Below the pieces are notes generated by a model. That model saw nothing but the letters and a program-made list of their open reading frames with translations. It searched no databases and was not told the DNA's origin. Positions 7,902-12,921 of a stretch of 12,921 nt of DNA are shown piece by piece (positions within the stretch are counted from its first letter, which is position 1; every line of letters begins with the position of its first letter). Location: NCBI GenBank assembly GCA_030630315.1, contig DAOVNI010000015.1, positions 1-12,921 of the forward strand, read 5' to 3'. The DNA comes from Phycisphaerae bacterium. GTDB lineage: Bacteria > Planctomycetota > Phycisphaerae > Sedimentisphaerales > Anaerobacaceae. Made by a program: the position numbers and the translations under genes.

Positions 7902-9368
7902 TTACCCAAAAAACTCTTTTAGTTTTTCGACGGCCGTTTCAAGTCCGGCCACCCGTGAACCTTTGACTAATACTATATCGTCATCTTTTATGAATTTTTC
8001 CAGATTATTACAAGCTGAAAGGGTGTCATCGAAACATTTTGTTTGCAGGCCCCCCGCTTCGCGGGAACCTAAATTGTATTCGGCGGTTCTTTTTGCAGCT
8101 TTGGCAGTGATTTTCGCAAATTTGCCGACGGCCAGTAAGAGCTGCACTCCGGCCCGTGCAACAGAGGCGCCCAGCTCGGCGTGCAAGAGTTCGGCTTGCT
8201 GTCCCAGTTCAGCCATATCACCACAGATAAAAGTGAGTCGGCGTTTTTCGACTGAGCCAAGATTAGTCAATATATCCAGTGCATTTTTCATTGAGGCGGG
8301 GTTTGCATTGTAACAATCATTTAATACCGTTAGTGTGCCGATTTGGAGCAGTTCAGCACGCATAGAAACAGGCGTCAGGCCCTTTACAGCCAGTGCAAAA
8401 TCATCGATGGTCAGGTCAAACTGGCTGCAAACAGCCCAGGCGGCGAGCGCATTTTCAACATTGCCCGGCCCGGGCAACGGCAAGTAAACCTGCGTGCGGC
8501 TCCCGCAAGGCGGGGGCCCATCGATAGTGAAACTGCTGCCGAAGCCAGTAGAGTCAATGTTTCGGGCCTGGTAGTCAGAGCCATCCGATTTGCCGAAAGT
8601 TATAATTTGGTGATTGGTGATTGGTGATTGGTAATTTAACTGATTACCATTTAAGCATTTAACCAAGTCAGCGTTGATTATCAAAATACCGCCGGGCTGC
8701 AATCCTTCTGATATGGATAACTTTTCCTGTATTATAGTTTGCAGGTCACCGAACCCTGCCAAATGGGCTGGATAAACATTGGTAACAACAGCGATATTGG
8801 GTTGAGCAATTCGAGTCAAGTAAGCTATCTCACCGGGGTGGTTGCTGCCAAGCTCGGCGATAACGATTTGGTCCTCCGGGTCAGCGGTGAGCAGCGTCAA
8901 AGGCAGGCCTATGTTATTATTGAAATTTTTCGGCGCCTGAAACACGCGGTAATGCTGACTTAAGACGCGATAAGCGATTTGCCTTGCAGTTGTTTTGCCT
9001 ACTGAGCCGGTTACTGCGACTACCTTAAAGTCCATTTTGCGACGGTACTCTGCGGCAAAATCGCCGAGGGCCCTTACGGTATCATTAACCTTGAGTATGT
9101 GTTTGCCAATAAATTTGGTGCCTTTGATTTCTTTGCCGACCACAGCACAAACTGCACCTCCGGCGAAGGCATCAGGTACGTAATCGTGGCCGTCGAAATT
9201 GTCGCCGGGGATAGCGAAGAAACAATCGCCGGCTTTGGTAGTTCGCGAGTCGGTACTAACGCCGGTGAATTCTCGTATTGCATATTGCGTATTGCGTATT
9301 GCAAGCCCCTGTGGAGCGAGACAAGCTTTTATTATTTGGGCCAGAGCTGTAATTGAAAATTCCTTCAT
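7902..9368 (-). CDS. murF: UDP-MurNAc-tripeptide:D-Ala-D-Ala ligase
   Basis: MurF adds D-Ala-D-Ala to the UDP-MurNAc-tripeptide, the last cytoplasmic precursor step before MraY. The 488-residue protein has TGVSTDSRTTKAGDCFFAIPG in the N-terminal domain (35-55), the ATP loop VTGSVGKTT (119-127), NNNIGLPLTLL (150-160), the GPGNVENALAA segment (300-310), DCYNANPASM (351-360) and KGSR (469-472). It is longer than usual because of short insertions: residues 23-32 and 245-254 are encoded by heptamer repeats, and residues 285-289 and 435-439 by CCCGC/GCGGG palindromes. All lie outside the catalytic motifs. I chose the ATG at 9368; upstream in-frame codons have no family resemblance. There is no clear Shine-Dalgarno (CACGAAA precedes the ATG). 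It sits between mraY and, across an inserted small-gene cluster, murE. Confidence 0.95.
   Translation of the reverse strand: MKEFSITALAQIIKACLAPQGLAIRNTQYAIREFTGVSTDSRTTKAGDCFFAIPGDNFDGHDYVPDAFAGGAVCAVVGKEIKGTKFIGKHILKVNDTVRALGDFAAEYRRKMDFKVVAVTGSVGKTTARQIAYRVLSQHYRVFQAPKNFNNNIGLPLTLLTADPEDQIVIAELGSNHPGEIAYLTRIAQPNIAVVTNVYPAHLAGFGDLQTIIQEKLSISEGLQPGGILIINADLVKCLNGNQLNYQSPITNHQIITFGKSDGSDYQARNIDSTGFGSSFTIDGPPPCGSRTQVYLPLPGPGNVENALAAWAVCSQFDLTIDDFALAVKGLTPVSMRAELLQIGTLTVLNDCYNANPASMKNALDILTNLGSVEKRRLTFICGDMAELGQQAELLHAELGASVARAGVQLLLAVGKFAKITAKAAKRTAEYNLGSREAGGLQTKCFDDTLSACNNLEKFIKDDDIVLVKGSRVAGLETAVEKLKEFFG
8053..8065. repeat. Intragenic palindrome in murF (C-terminal region)
   Basis: CCCGC-TTC-GCGGG is a perfect 5-bp stem with a triloop inside the murF frame, encoding residues 435-439 in a Gly-rich stretch (SREAGG) that looks like an insertion. 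Confidence 0.55.
8502..8514. repeat. Intragenic palindrome in murF (central region)
   Basis: CCCGC-AAG-GCGGG is a perfect 5-bp stem inside murF, encoding residues 285-289 within a GPPPCGSRTQ stretch that interrupts the usual strand leading to GNVENALAA. Confidence 0.55.
8607..8634. repeat. Heptamer array in murF (TTGGTGA x4)
   Basis: Three exact TTGGTGA units and a fourth, TTGGTAA, lie in tandem within the reading frame, encoding residues 245-254 (NYQSPITNHQ). Confidence 0.85.
9274..9301. repeat. Heptamer array in murF (CGTATTG x4)
   Basis: The four tandem units are CGTATTG, CATATTG, CGTATTG and CGTATTG, encoding residues 23-32 (AIRNTQYAIR). The same repeat, with the same TCT just before it, occurs in murE at 12074. 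Confidence 0.88.
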
Positions 9369-9486
9369 TTTCGTGCTTGAATAATTCGTTCTATGACCAC
9401 AATCACAAACAGGCTGAAAAGTATCTTTCGGAAAGCGTATGGTATCCATACAAGGGTAAAAAATCAAGTTTGTATGTACCAAATGC

Positions 9487-9515
9487 TTGTTGATGCGACG
9501 AAATTATGCTATAAT
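9487..9515 (+). promoter_or_regulatory. Promoter of the small-gene island
   Basis: TTGTTG (9487-9492), a 17-base spacer and a perfect TATAAT (9510-9515). The predicted start near 9521-9523 coincides with the ATG at 9523, so the message would be leaderless. Confidence 0.6.
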
Positions 9516-9522
9516 TTTACAG

Positions 9523-9653
9523 ATGGCCAAGGATTTTGAAATCATCGGTGAGATTACCAACGTAGAGACGGCACCATTTGCAAGGCTGAAGTCCACTGGT
9601 ACGAGATGAGTAGTGTAGGCAGAAAAGAATTTAAGATTAAGCGGATATTATGA
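9523..9653 (+). pseudogene. Internally deleted small-gene remnant
   Basis: From the ATG at 9523 the frame gives MAKDFEIIGEITNVE. At about 9565-9570 the similarity jumps to another frame reading DGTICKAEVHWYEMSSVGRKEFKIKRIL, which stops at TGA 9651-9653. From memory these are the two ends of one common conserved small protein of about 80-85 residues (start MAKDFEIIGEI..., end ...AEIHWYEAHGIGRKEFKIKRYL), usually encoded just before a protein like the next one. The centre, with its basic GRGRWRK-type segment, is missing, so a deletion plus frameshift has inactivated the gene; in the original frame translation ends early at a TGA near 9609. Function unknown; toxin-antitoxin-like context. The promoter and both ends are intact, suggesting a recent loss. 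Confidence 0.72.
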
Positions 9654-9886
9654 TGAGCGCAAAATCGGAAACACAGCACTATGTTCTGTGTATCAGGAAC
9701 GAGAAATATCCGGCTTCGCTGGAAGCTCGCAAGATATATGAGCGAGTCCTGGACCCCCAGGCCGAAGCTCACGGCCAAATCCGGGTTATTGATGAATCGG
9801 GGGAAGATTACCTCTATCCCCAAGAGCTTTTTATTCCCATCGAGATTCCAGAAGAAGCCACACGAGCGTTTGCGCACGATTCGTAA
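9650..9886 (+). CDS. Conserved 78-residue protein, partner of the broken gene
   Basis: The protein (HYVLCIRNEKYPASLEARKIY ... QIRVIDESGEDYLYPQELFIPIEIP) matches, from memory, a widespread family of short conserved hypotheticals with a Cys-Ile/Val-x-N start and a DESGEDYLYP core. Members usually sit just after the family represented by the upstream remnant. Its start codon overlaps that gene's stop (ATGA at 9650-9653), so the pair was translationally coupled. ATG codons at 9650 and 9653 are both possible starts. It is cytoplasmic, with no membrane segment or catalytic motif that I can identify. The biological role is unknown. Loss of the partner may leave it orphaned or, since translation of the remnant stops early, poorly translated. 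Confidence 0.75.
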   Translation: MMSAKSETQHYVLCIRNEKYPASLEARKIYERVLDPQAEAHGQIRVIDESGEDYLYPQELFIPIEIPEEATRAFAHDS

Positions 9887-9947
9887 AAGACATACGACAG
9901 TACAGCTTTTCAAGCTATTTGAAAGTTTCTGCCTAAATCGAGATATA

Positions 9948-9998
9948 CTGCAAAATCTTATAGTGTTTGGGCAAATTATGATTTTGTATAATACTGCC
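9948..9998 (+). repeat. Structured repeat copy A (before the DUF4160 gene)
   Basis: This 51-base stretch aligns without gaps to 10556-10606 with 38 of 51 identities by eye. Both share CTGCAAAAT, AGTGTTTGG and GTATAATA. In copy A, TGCCTAAAT (9930-9938) can pair with GTTTGGGCA (9965-9973), counting two G-U pairs. Confidence 0.55.
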
Positions 9999-10022
9999 GT
10001 TATAAGGATATTCAAAAATAAT

Positions 10023-10050
10023 TTGATGTTTTAAAGAATTTTACTATATA
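10023..10050 (+). promoter_or_regulatory. Candidate promoter of the DUF4160-DUF2442 pair
   Basis: TTGATG (10023-10028), 16 bases, then TATATA (10045-10050). The leader would be only about 10 bases. A TATAAT at 9987-9992 inside repeat copy A is an alternative -10 without a good -35. Confidence 0.4.
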
Positions 10051-10068
10051 CATTACACTAAAACTACT

Positions 10069-10311
10069 ATGCCTACGGTGCTTCGCGTAAAAGGATATAG
10101 ATTTTTCTTTTTCAGCCTTGATAGGTCAGAGAAGCCGCATATACACGTGGAAAAGGCGGGAAAATATGCGAAATATTGGATTTTACCAGTGGAATTATCA
10201 CATAACCGAGGTTTCAGAAGTCCTGAACTTACTGAAATACGAAAATTAGTCCAAAAGAATGAAAATCTAATTGAGGGAAAATGGCATGAGTACTTTACCA
10301 GTCAAAGTTGA
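10069..10311 (+). CDS. DUF4160 family protein
   Basis: The 80-residue protein has the DUF4160 pattern: MPTVLRVKGYRFFFFSLDRSEKPHIHVEK at the start, a central AKYWILPVELSHNRGF, and a C-terminal helix (ELTEIRKLVQKNENLIEGKWHEYF). This family is generally encoded immediately before a DUF2442 protein, as here, with a 26-base overlap (10286-10311). The pair is often listed among putative toxin-antitoxin modules, but which member is toxic and the target are not something the sequence shows. Conserved His residues in PHIHVEK could be catalytic or metal-binding (inference). There is no Shine-Dalgarno before the ATG at 10069. Confidence 0.88.
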   Translation: MPTVLRVKGYRFFFFSLDRSEKPHIHVEKAGKYAKYWILPVELSHNRGFRSPELTEIRKLVQKNENLIEGKWHEYFTSQS

Positions 10312-10528
10312 AGCGCTCGCCACGGACGTTTTATTTACCAACGATTCCTTGCGAGTTGCACTCGCAGATGGACGCGAAATTATAGTTCCCCTGGAATGGT
10401 TTCATCGTCTTCGAGATGCTAATGACAATGAAAGGAAAGATTGGCGTCTTATCGGTGGCGGGATAGGAATACATTGGCAAAAGATAGATGAAGATATTTC
10501 TGTAAGCACTCTTCTTGCTCTAAGCTAA
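10286..10528 (+). CDS. DUF2442 family protein
   Basis: The 80-residue protein matches DUF2442: a beta-rich start (KVEALATDVLFTNDSLRVALADGREIIVPLEWFHRL) and the characteristic C-terminal WRLIGGGIGIHWQKIDEDISVSTLLA. DUF2442 proteins pair with DUF4160 and are thought to act as the DNA-binding or antitoxin partner; that role is an inference from the family. I chose the ATG at 10286 (MSTLPVKVEA), which has GAGGGA about 7-9 bases upstream; the TTG at 10271 would add five residues and lose that site. Overlap with the DUF4160 gene implies coupled translation. The stop codon touches the left arm of the stem-loop that follows. Confidence 0.88.
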   Translation: MSTLPVKVEALATDVLFTNDSLRVALADGREIIVPLEWFHRLRDANDNERKDWRLIGGGIGIHWQKIDEDISVSTLLALS

Positions 10529-10606
10529 CCAAACACGCCTTGCATGGGCAAAAATCTGCAAAATTTTGCAGTGTTTGGTAAATATACACTTGTGTATAAT
10601 ATTACC
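10528..10606 (+). repeat. Structured repeat copy B, with stem-loop
   Basis: ACCAAACAC (10528-10536) and GTGTTTGGT (10571-10579) are perfect 9-bp inverted arms. Inside, directly against the right arm, lies TGCAAAATTTTGCA (10557-10570), a perfect 14-base palindrome. The 51 bases 10556-10606 are the second copy of the repeat at 9948-9998. The element could be a terminator, a cassette boundary or a mobile-element end. Confidence 0.6.
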
Positions 10607-10617
10607 TATCTACGTTA

Positions 10618-10731
10618 GTGGTGGTCTTCTTTCGCATCAGGAACCATCTGCTTATGTCCGGTTTTTCCGAAGTCTTCGACGCATACCATAAATTACTGCT
10701 TGAAGACAAGCCTAATAATTCCCTGCAATAA
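10618..10731 (+). other. Unassigned small frame or gene remnant
   Basis: In the 271 bases between the DUF2442 gene and murE only one short frame is suggestive: from GTG 10618 (or ATG 10654) to TAA 10729-10731. It encodes at most 37 residues including FFRIRNHLLMSGFSEVFDAY and LLLEDKPNN. The composition is protein-like, but there is no ribosome binding site and I recognise no family. It could be the tail of a decayed gene. The rest of the gap (10732-10799) shows nothing clear. Confidence 0.25.
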
Positions 10732-10799
10732 TAGGATTTTTGTGTAACAAGCACTCCTTGGCTAGCAAATCAGGCAAGCAGGAAGGTTCACGTGATATG

Positions 10800-12335
10800 T
10801 CAATCAGCATCTAATTCTCTGTCTCTGATTCGTTTCTTAAGACACTTCTCGGCTACTTCCTTGTCGCTGAAATCGAATTTTTGCTTTCCAATTATCTGAT
10901 ACGTTTCGTGGCCTTTGCCTGCTATGAGCACGATATCATCTTTGGCCGCATTTTTTATGGCCAATTCAATGGCTTTTTTTCTGTCCGGCTCAATCACAAT
11001 TGTTCGCGAATCCGGATTTTCAAAACCGGTGACTATTTCGTTTATAATATCGGCGGGCCGTTCGGTTCGTGGATTATCACTGGTAACAATTACACAATCG
11101 GCCAATTCTTCAGCGACCCCGGCCATACGGGGTCGTTTAGTTCTGTCTCTATCTCCGCCGCAGCCGAAAACAAGCGTCAGCCTGCCCTTGCAGAAGAGCT
11201 TTAGTGTGGAGAGGACATTTTTCAAGGCGTCATCGGTGTGGGCGTAATCGATGAAGACGGAAACACCATCACCATCAAGTTTTTCCAATCGGCCGGGTAT
11301 TTTTCGCAGAGCTGAAAGGCCGGCCGCTATCGTTTCCAAATCGAAACCGGCTGCGAGGCACAGTCCCGCTGCCGCCAGGTGATTGCTGACATTGTACTGA
11401 CCCAACAAGGGGGTTCTTACGATGGATGATGGACGATGGACGATGGACGATTGGCCTGCATACTCCAGAGTAAAAATTGTTCCACTGATGTCCATTGATT
11501 CAATATGTGCAGTGATGTCGGCTGGTTCATCAACGGCGTACCATAAGATTTTGGCCTTGGTTTTGCCGGCGATTTGTTCGGCTTCCGGTGATTGTTTATT
11601 CAATACCGCTTTAGCATCAGGTGAAAGAAGTGAAAAAAGTTTGGTTTTGGCAGCGAGGTAATCTTCTCTGGTTTTATGGTAATCGAGATGGTCGCCGGCG
11701 AGATTGGTAAATGCGGCGGCTTTGAATTTAACACCTGCCAAGCGGTTTTGAGCAAGGGCGTGGCTGCTGGCTTCAATGACCATATATTTTGAGCCGGCCT
11801 TGACTATTTGCTCTTGTCTCTCGGCGATGGCCAAACAATCGGGCGTTGTTAGAGCTGCTTCGGAAGTGGCTGAACAGGTATCGTAAATGATTGTGCTGAT
11901 AAGGCCGCACTTTTTGCCGGCCTTTTGTATACAAGAGCGAACGAGAAAGGCGACGGTGGTTTTTCCGTTTGTGCCGGTAACGGCGAGGTTGGTTAATTGC
12001 GAGGCCGGATTGCCCCTGCGTGCCTGTGCCAGAAGGGCTGCTGCTTCTGCAGAATCGTCAACGATTATAGTCTCGTATTGCGTATTGCGTATTGCGTATT
12101 GCGTTAGCTTTGTGCCCTTGTGCCCCTGTTCACGCCTCACGCACGATGCTTCACGTTGCTGGCAAACGATGTATTTAGCACCGTTTGCGACGGCCTGGTC
12201 GATGAAGTCGTGGCCGTCATAAACAGTGCCTTTGGCAGCGACGAAGATATCACCCGCTTCGACAAGACGGGAATCGACGCAAATACCAGGCATTTTGTCC
12301 GAAGAAACCAGATTTAGGAGTTCGCCAAAAGTCAT
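10800..12335 (-). CDS. murE: UDP-MurNAc-L-Ala-D-Glu:meso-DAP ligase
   Basis: MurE adds the third stem-peptide residue to UDP-MurNAc-dipeptide. The 511-residue protein has the N-terminal VDSRLVEAGDIFVAAKG (20-36), ATP loop VTGTNGKTTVAF (119-130), TTPDCLAIAE (163-172), VIEASSHALAQNRL (186-199), NLAGDHLDYH (211-220), DYAHTDDALKNVL (363-375), TSDNPRTERP (418-427) and GKGHETYQ (473-480). DNPR is the signature of meso-diaminopimelate-specific enzymes. Insertions encoded by repeats occupy about residues 61-88 and 294-305. I chose the ATG at 12335; a TTG at 12347 would add four residues. The Shine-Dalgarno is weak (GGAAG). The gene is separated from murF by the plus-strand small-gene cluster, so murF and mraY probably need their own promoter. 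Confidence 0.95.
   Translation of the reverse strand: MTFGELLNLVSSDKMPGICVDSRLVEAGDIFVAAKGTVYDGHDFIDQAVANGAKYIVCQQREASCVRREQGHKGTKLTQYAIRNTQYETIIVDDSAEAAALLAQARRGNPASQLTNLAVTGTNGKTTVAFLVRSCIQKAGKKCGLISTIIYDTCSATSEAALTTPDCLAIAERQEQIVKAGSKYMVIEASSHALAQNRLAGVKFKAAAFTNLAGDHLDYHKTREDYLAAKTKLFSLLSPDAKAVLNKQSPEAEQIAGKTKAKILWYAVDEPADITAHIESMDISGTIFTLEYAGQSSIVHRPSSIVRTPLLGQYNVSNHLAAAGLCLAAGFDLETIAAGLSALRKIPGRLEKLDGDGVSVFIDYAHTDDALKNVLSTLKLFCKGRLTLVFGCGGDRDRTKRPRMAGVAEELADCVIVTSDNPRTERPADIINEIVTGFENPDSRTIVIEPDRKKAIELAIKNAAKDDIVLIAGKGHETYQIIGKQKFDFSDKEVAEKCLKKRIRDRELDAD
11421..11455. repeat. Heptamer array in murE (GATGGAC x5)
   Basis: The units are GATGGAT, GATGGAC, GATGGAC, GATGGAC and GATTGGC, in tandem within the frame. 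They encode residues 294-305 (GQSSIVHRPSSI), ahead of the conserved LLGQYNVSNHLAAAG. Confidence 0.85.
12074..12158. repeat. Compound repeat insertion in murE
   Basis: Four exact CGTATTG units (12074-12101) are followed by two TTGTGCCC units (12110-12125). Then come loosely heptameric CACGCCT, CACGCAC, GATGCTT and CACGTTG (12131-12158). The whole encodes about residues 60-88, between the conserved KYIVCQQ strand and TIIVDDS. Confidence 0.8.
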
Positions 12336-12473
12336 AAGCTTCCACAAAGAATTTTTACTTATTTTAGCCGGAAGAAAAATTATTACGATGAAAAATTATG
12401 GTTTCAGGTATATACTTGGTGGCAGTGAATCTATTGAGAAATCCCAGAGCGGTACTATGAAAGGAATTGGATT

Positions 12474-12921
12474 ATGAGAGTTTGGTATCTTATTGGCGTC
12501 TGTTTAGTGTTGGTATTGGTAGCAACAGGCTGCAAAAAGGAACCGGAGCCCATCCCGGAGAAACCCGCGCCGGAAAAGCCCGCATTGGAGGAACCCGCGC
12601 CGGAGGAACCCGCATTAAAGGAAGCTGCGGTAGAGGAAACTGAGTACTTTGCTGTGTTTATAGAAGGCAAGAAGGTCGGCTATGCCATACAGAGCCGGGT
12701 CGTGGCTGATGGGAATGTAACCACCTCCCAAAAAGTCAGCATAACGATGAGTCGAGATAATGTTCCAGTGACTATCAAAACGACGGAAACCAGCATCGAG
12801 ACGGCGGACGGGGAGCCGCTGGGTTTTGAGGTTGTGCAGGACCTCGGCGTGATGACGATGAAAGTGACAGGGACAGTGGATGAGCAAGGCAGGGTAAATC
12901 TAACGACGACGTCGATGGGGG
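12474..12921 (+). CDS. Partial lipoprotein with Pro/Glu repeat linker
   Basis: The frame is open from the ATG at 12474 to the window edge (149 codons), so the C-terminus is missing. The first 20 residues form a lipoprotein signal peptide (MRVWYLIGVCLVLVLVATGC) with Cys20 as the likely lipidated residue, so the product is exported and membrane-anchored. A Pro/Glu/Ala linker follows (about 23-55) built of five-residue units EKPAP, EKPAL, EEPAP, EEPAL, KEAAV, encoded by 15-base DNA repeats. The folded part starts at EYFAVFIEGKKVGYAIQSR and continues as beta-rich sequence. It reminds me of the N-terminal part of planctomycete exported proteins that carry a transglutaminase-like domain further on, but that part is outside the window. 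The start has AAAGGAA about 8 bases upstream. It is divergent from murE. Confidence 0.8.
   Translation, partial: MRVWYLIGVCLVLVLVATGCKKEPEPIPEKPAPEKPALEEPAPEEPALKEAAVEETEYFAVFIEGKKVGYAIQSRVVADGNVTTSQKVSITMSRDNVPVTIKTTETSIETADGEPLGFEVVQDLGVMTMKVTGTVDEQGRVNLTTTSMG

Noticed and set aside
8461-8477. Perfect palindrome TTGCCCGG-C-CCGGGCAA in murF
   Set aside because: It encodes the conserved PGPGN part of the MurF family motif, so coding constraint explains it better than an inserted element.
9554-10015. A 153-codon minus-strand frame across the island
   Set aside because: It is antisense to the remnant and the 78-residue gene, whose protein families are recognisable on the plus strand.
12074-12101. 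Tandem repeats as a CRISPR array
   Set aside because: The units are 7 bases with no spacers, so this is a simple tandem repeat.
12546-12640. 15-base repeats in the lipoprotein gene as a member of the heptamer family
   Set aside because: The period is 15 and in frame, encoding a Pro/Glu linker; this is ordinary low-complexity coding repeat, unlike the 7-base arrays.

Overview
The window looks like a chromosomal segment from an anaerobic or environmental bacterium, most plausibly a planctomycete of the Phycisphaerae type or a relative. This placement is an inference from gene content and the abundance of short repeats; the window has no rRNA or other phylogenetic anchor beyond GroEL, MraY, MurE and MurF. 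The mur genes point to a peptidoglycan-making cell whose MurE has the DNPR motif of the meso-diaminopimelate-adding enzymes. There are no tRNAs, rRNAs, CRISPR arrays or complete insertion sequences.

Layout. Positions 1-258 (minus) hold the start of a gene for a protein built of 22-residue amphipathic repeats. Positions 447-2547 (minus) hold an overlapping pair, a TetR-type repressor followed by a radical SAM/SPASM enzyme, with a palindromic candidate operator on the promoter. Positions 2931-5410 (plus) begin with a textbook sigma-54 (-24/-12) promoter, then a stand-alone degenerate receiver-domain protein, then groES and groEL. A small two-helix membrane protein follows (5509-5799). Positions 5954-6355 (minus) encode a CBS-domain pair. 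Positions 6567-9368 (minus) carry mraY and murF, and 10800-12335 (minus) carries murE. A lipoprotein gene runs off the right edge from 12474 (plus).

Between murE and murF, on the opposite strand, sits an AT-rich cluster of very small genes (9487-10731). It contains an internally deleted remnant, an intact 78-residue partner, a DUF4160/DUF2442 pair of toxin-antitoxin-associated type, and two copies of a 51-bp imperfect repeat that can fold into stem-loops. This splits what would normally be a contiguous murE-murF-mraY run.

A second theme is the density of short repeats. Seven-base tandem repeats (CGTATTG, TTGGTGA, GATGGAC and degenerate forms) and small GC-rich hyphenated palindromes lie in spacers and also inside the murE and murF reading frames, where they encode peptide insertions. 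Shine-Dalgarno sequences are strong for the TetR, radical SAM, groES, groEL, CBS and small membrane-protein genes, but weak or absent for the three mur genes and the receiver gene.

The strongest leads are the sigma-54-driven receiver-groESL arrangement, the repeat-invaded murE/murF genes, and the small-gene island with its structured repeats.
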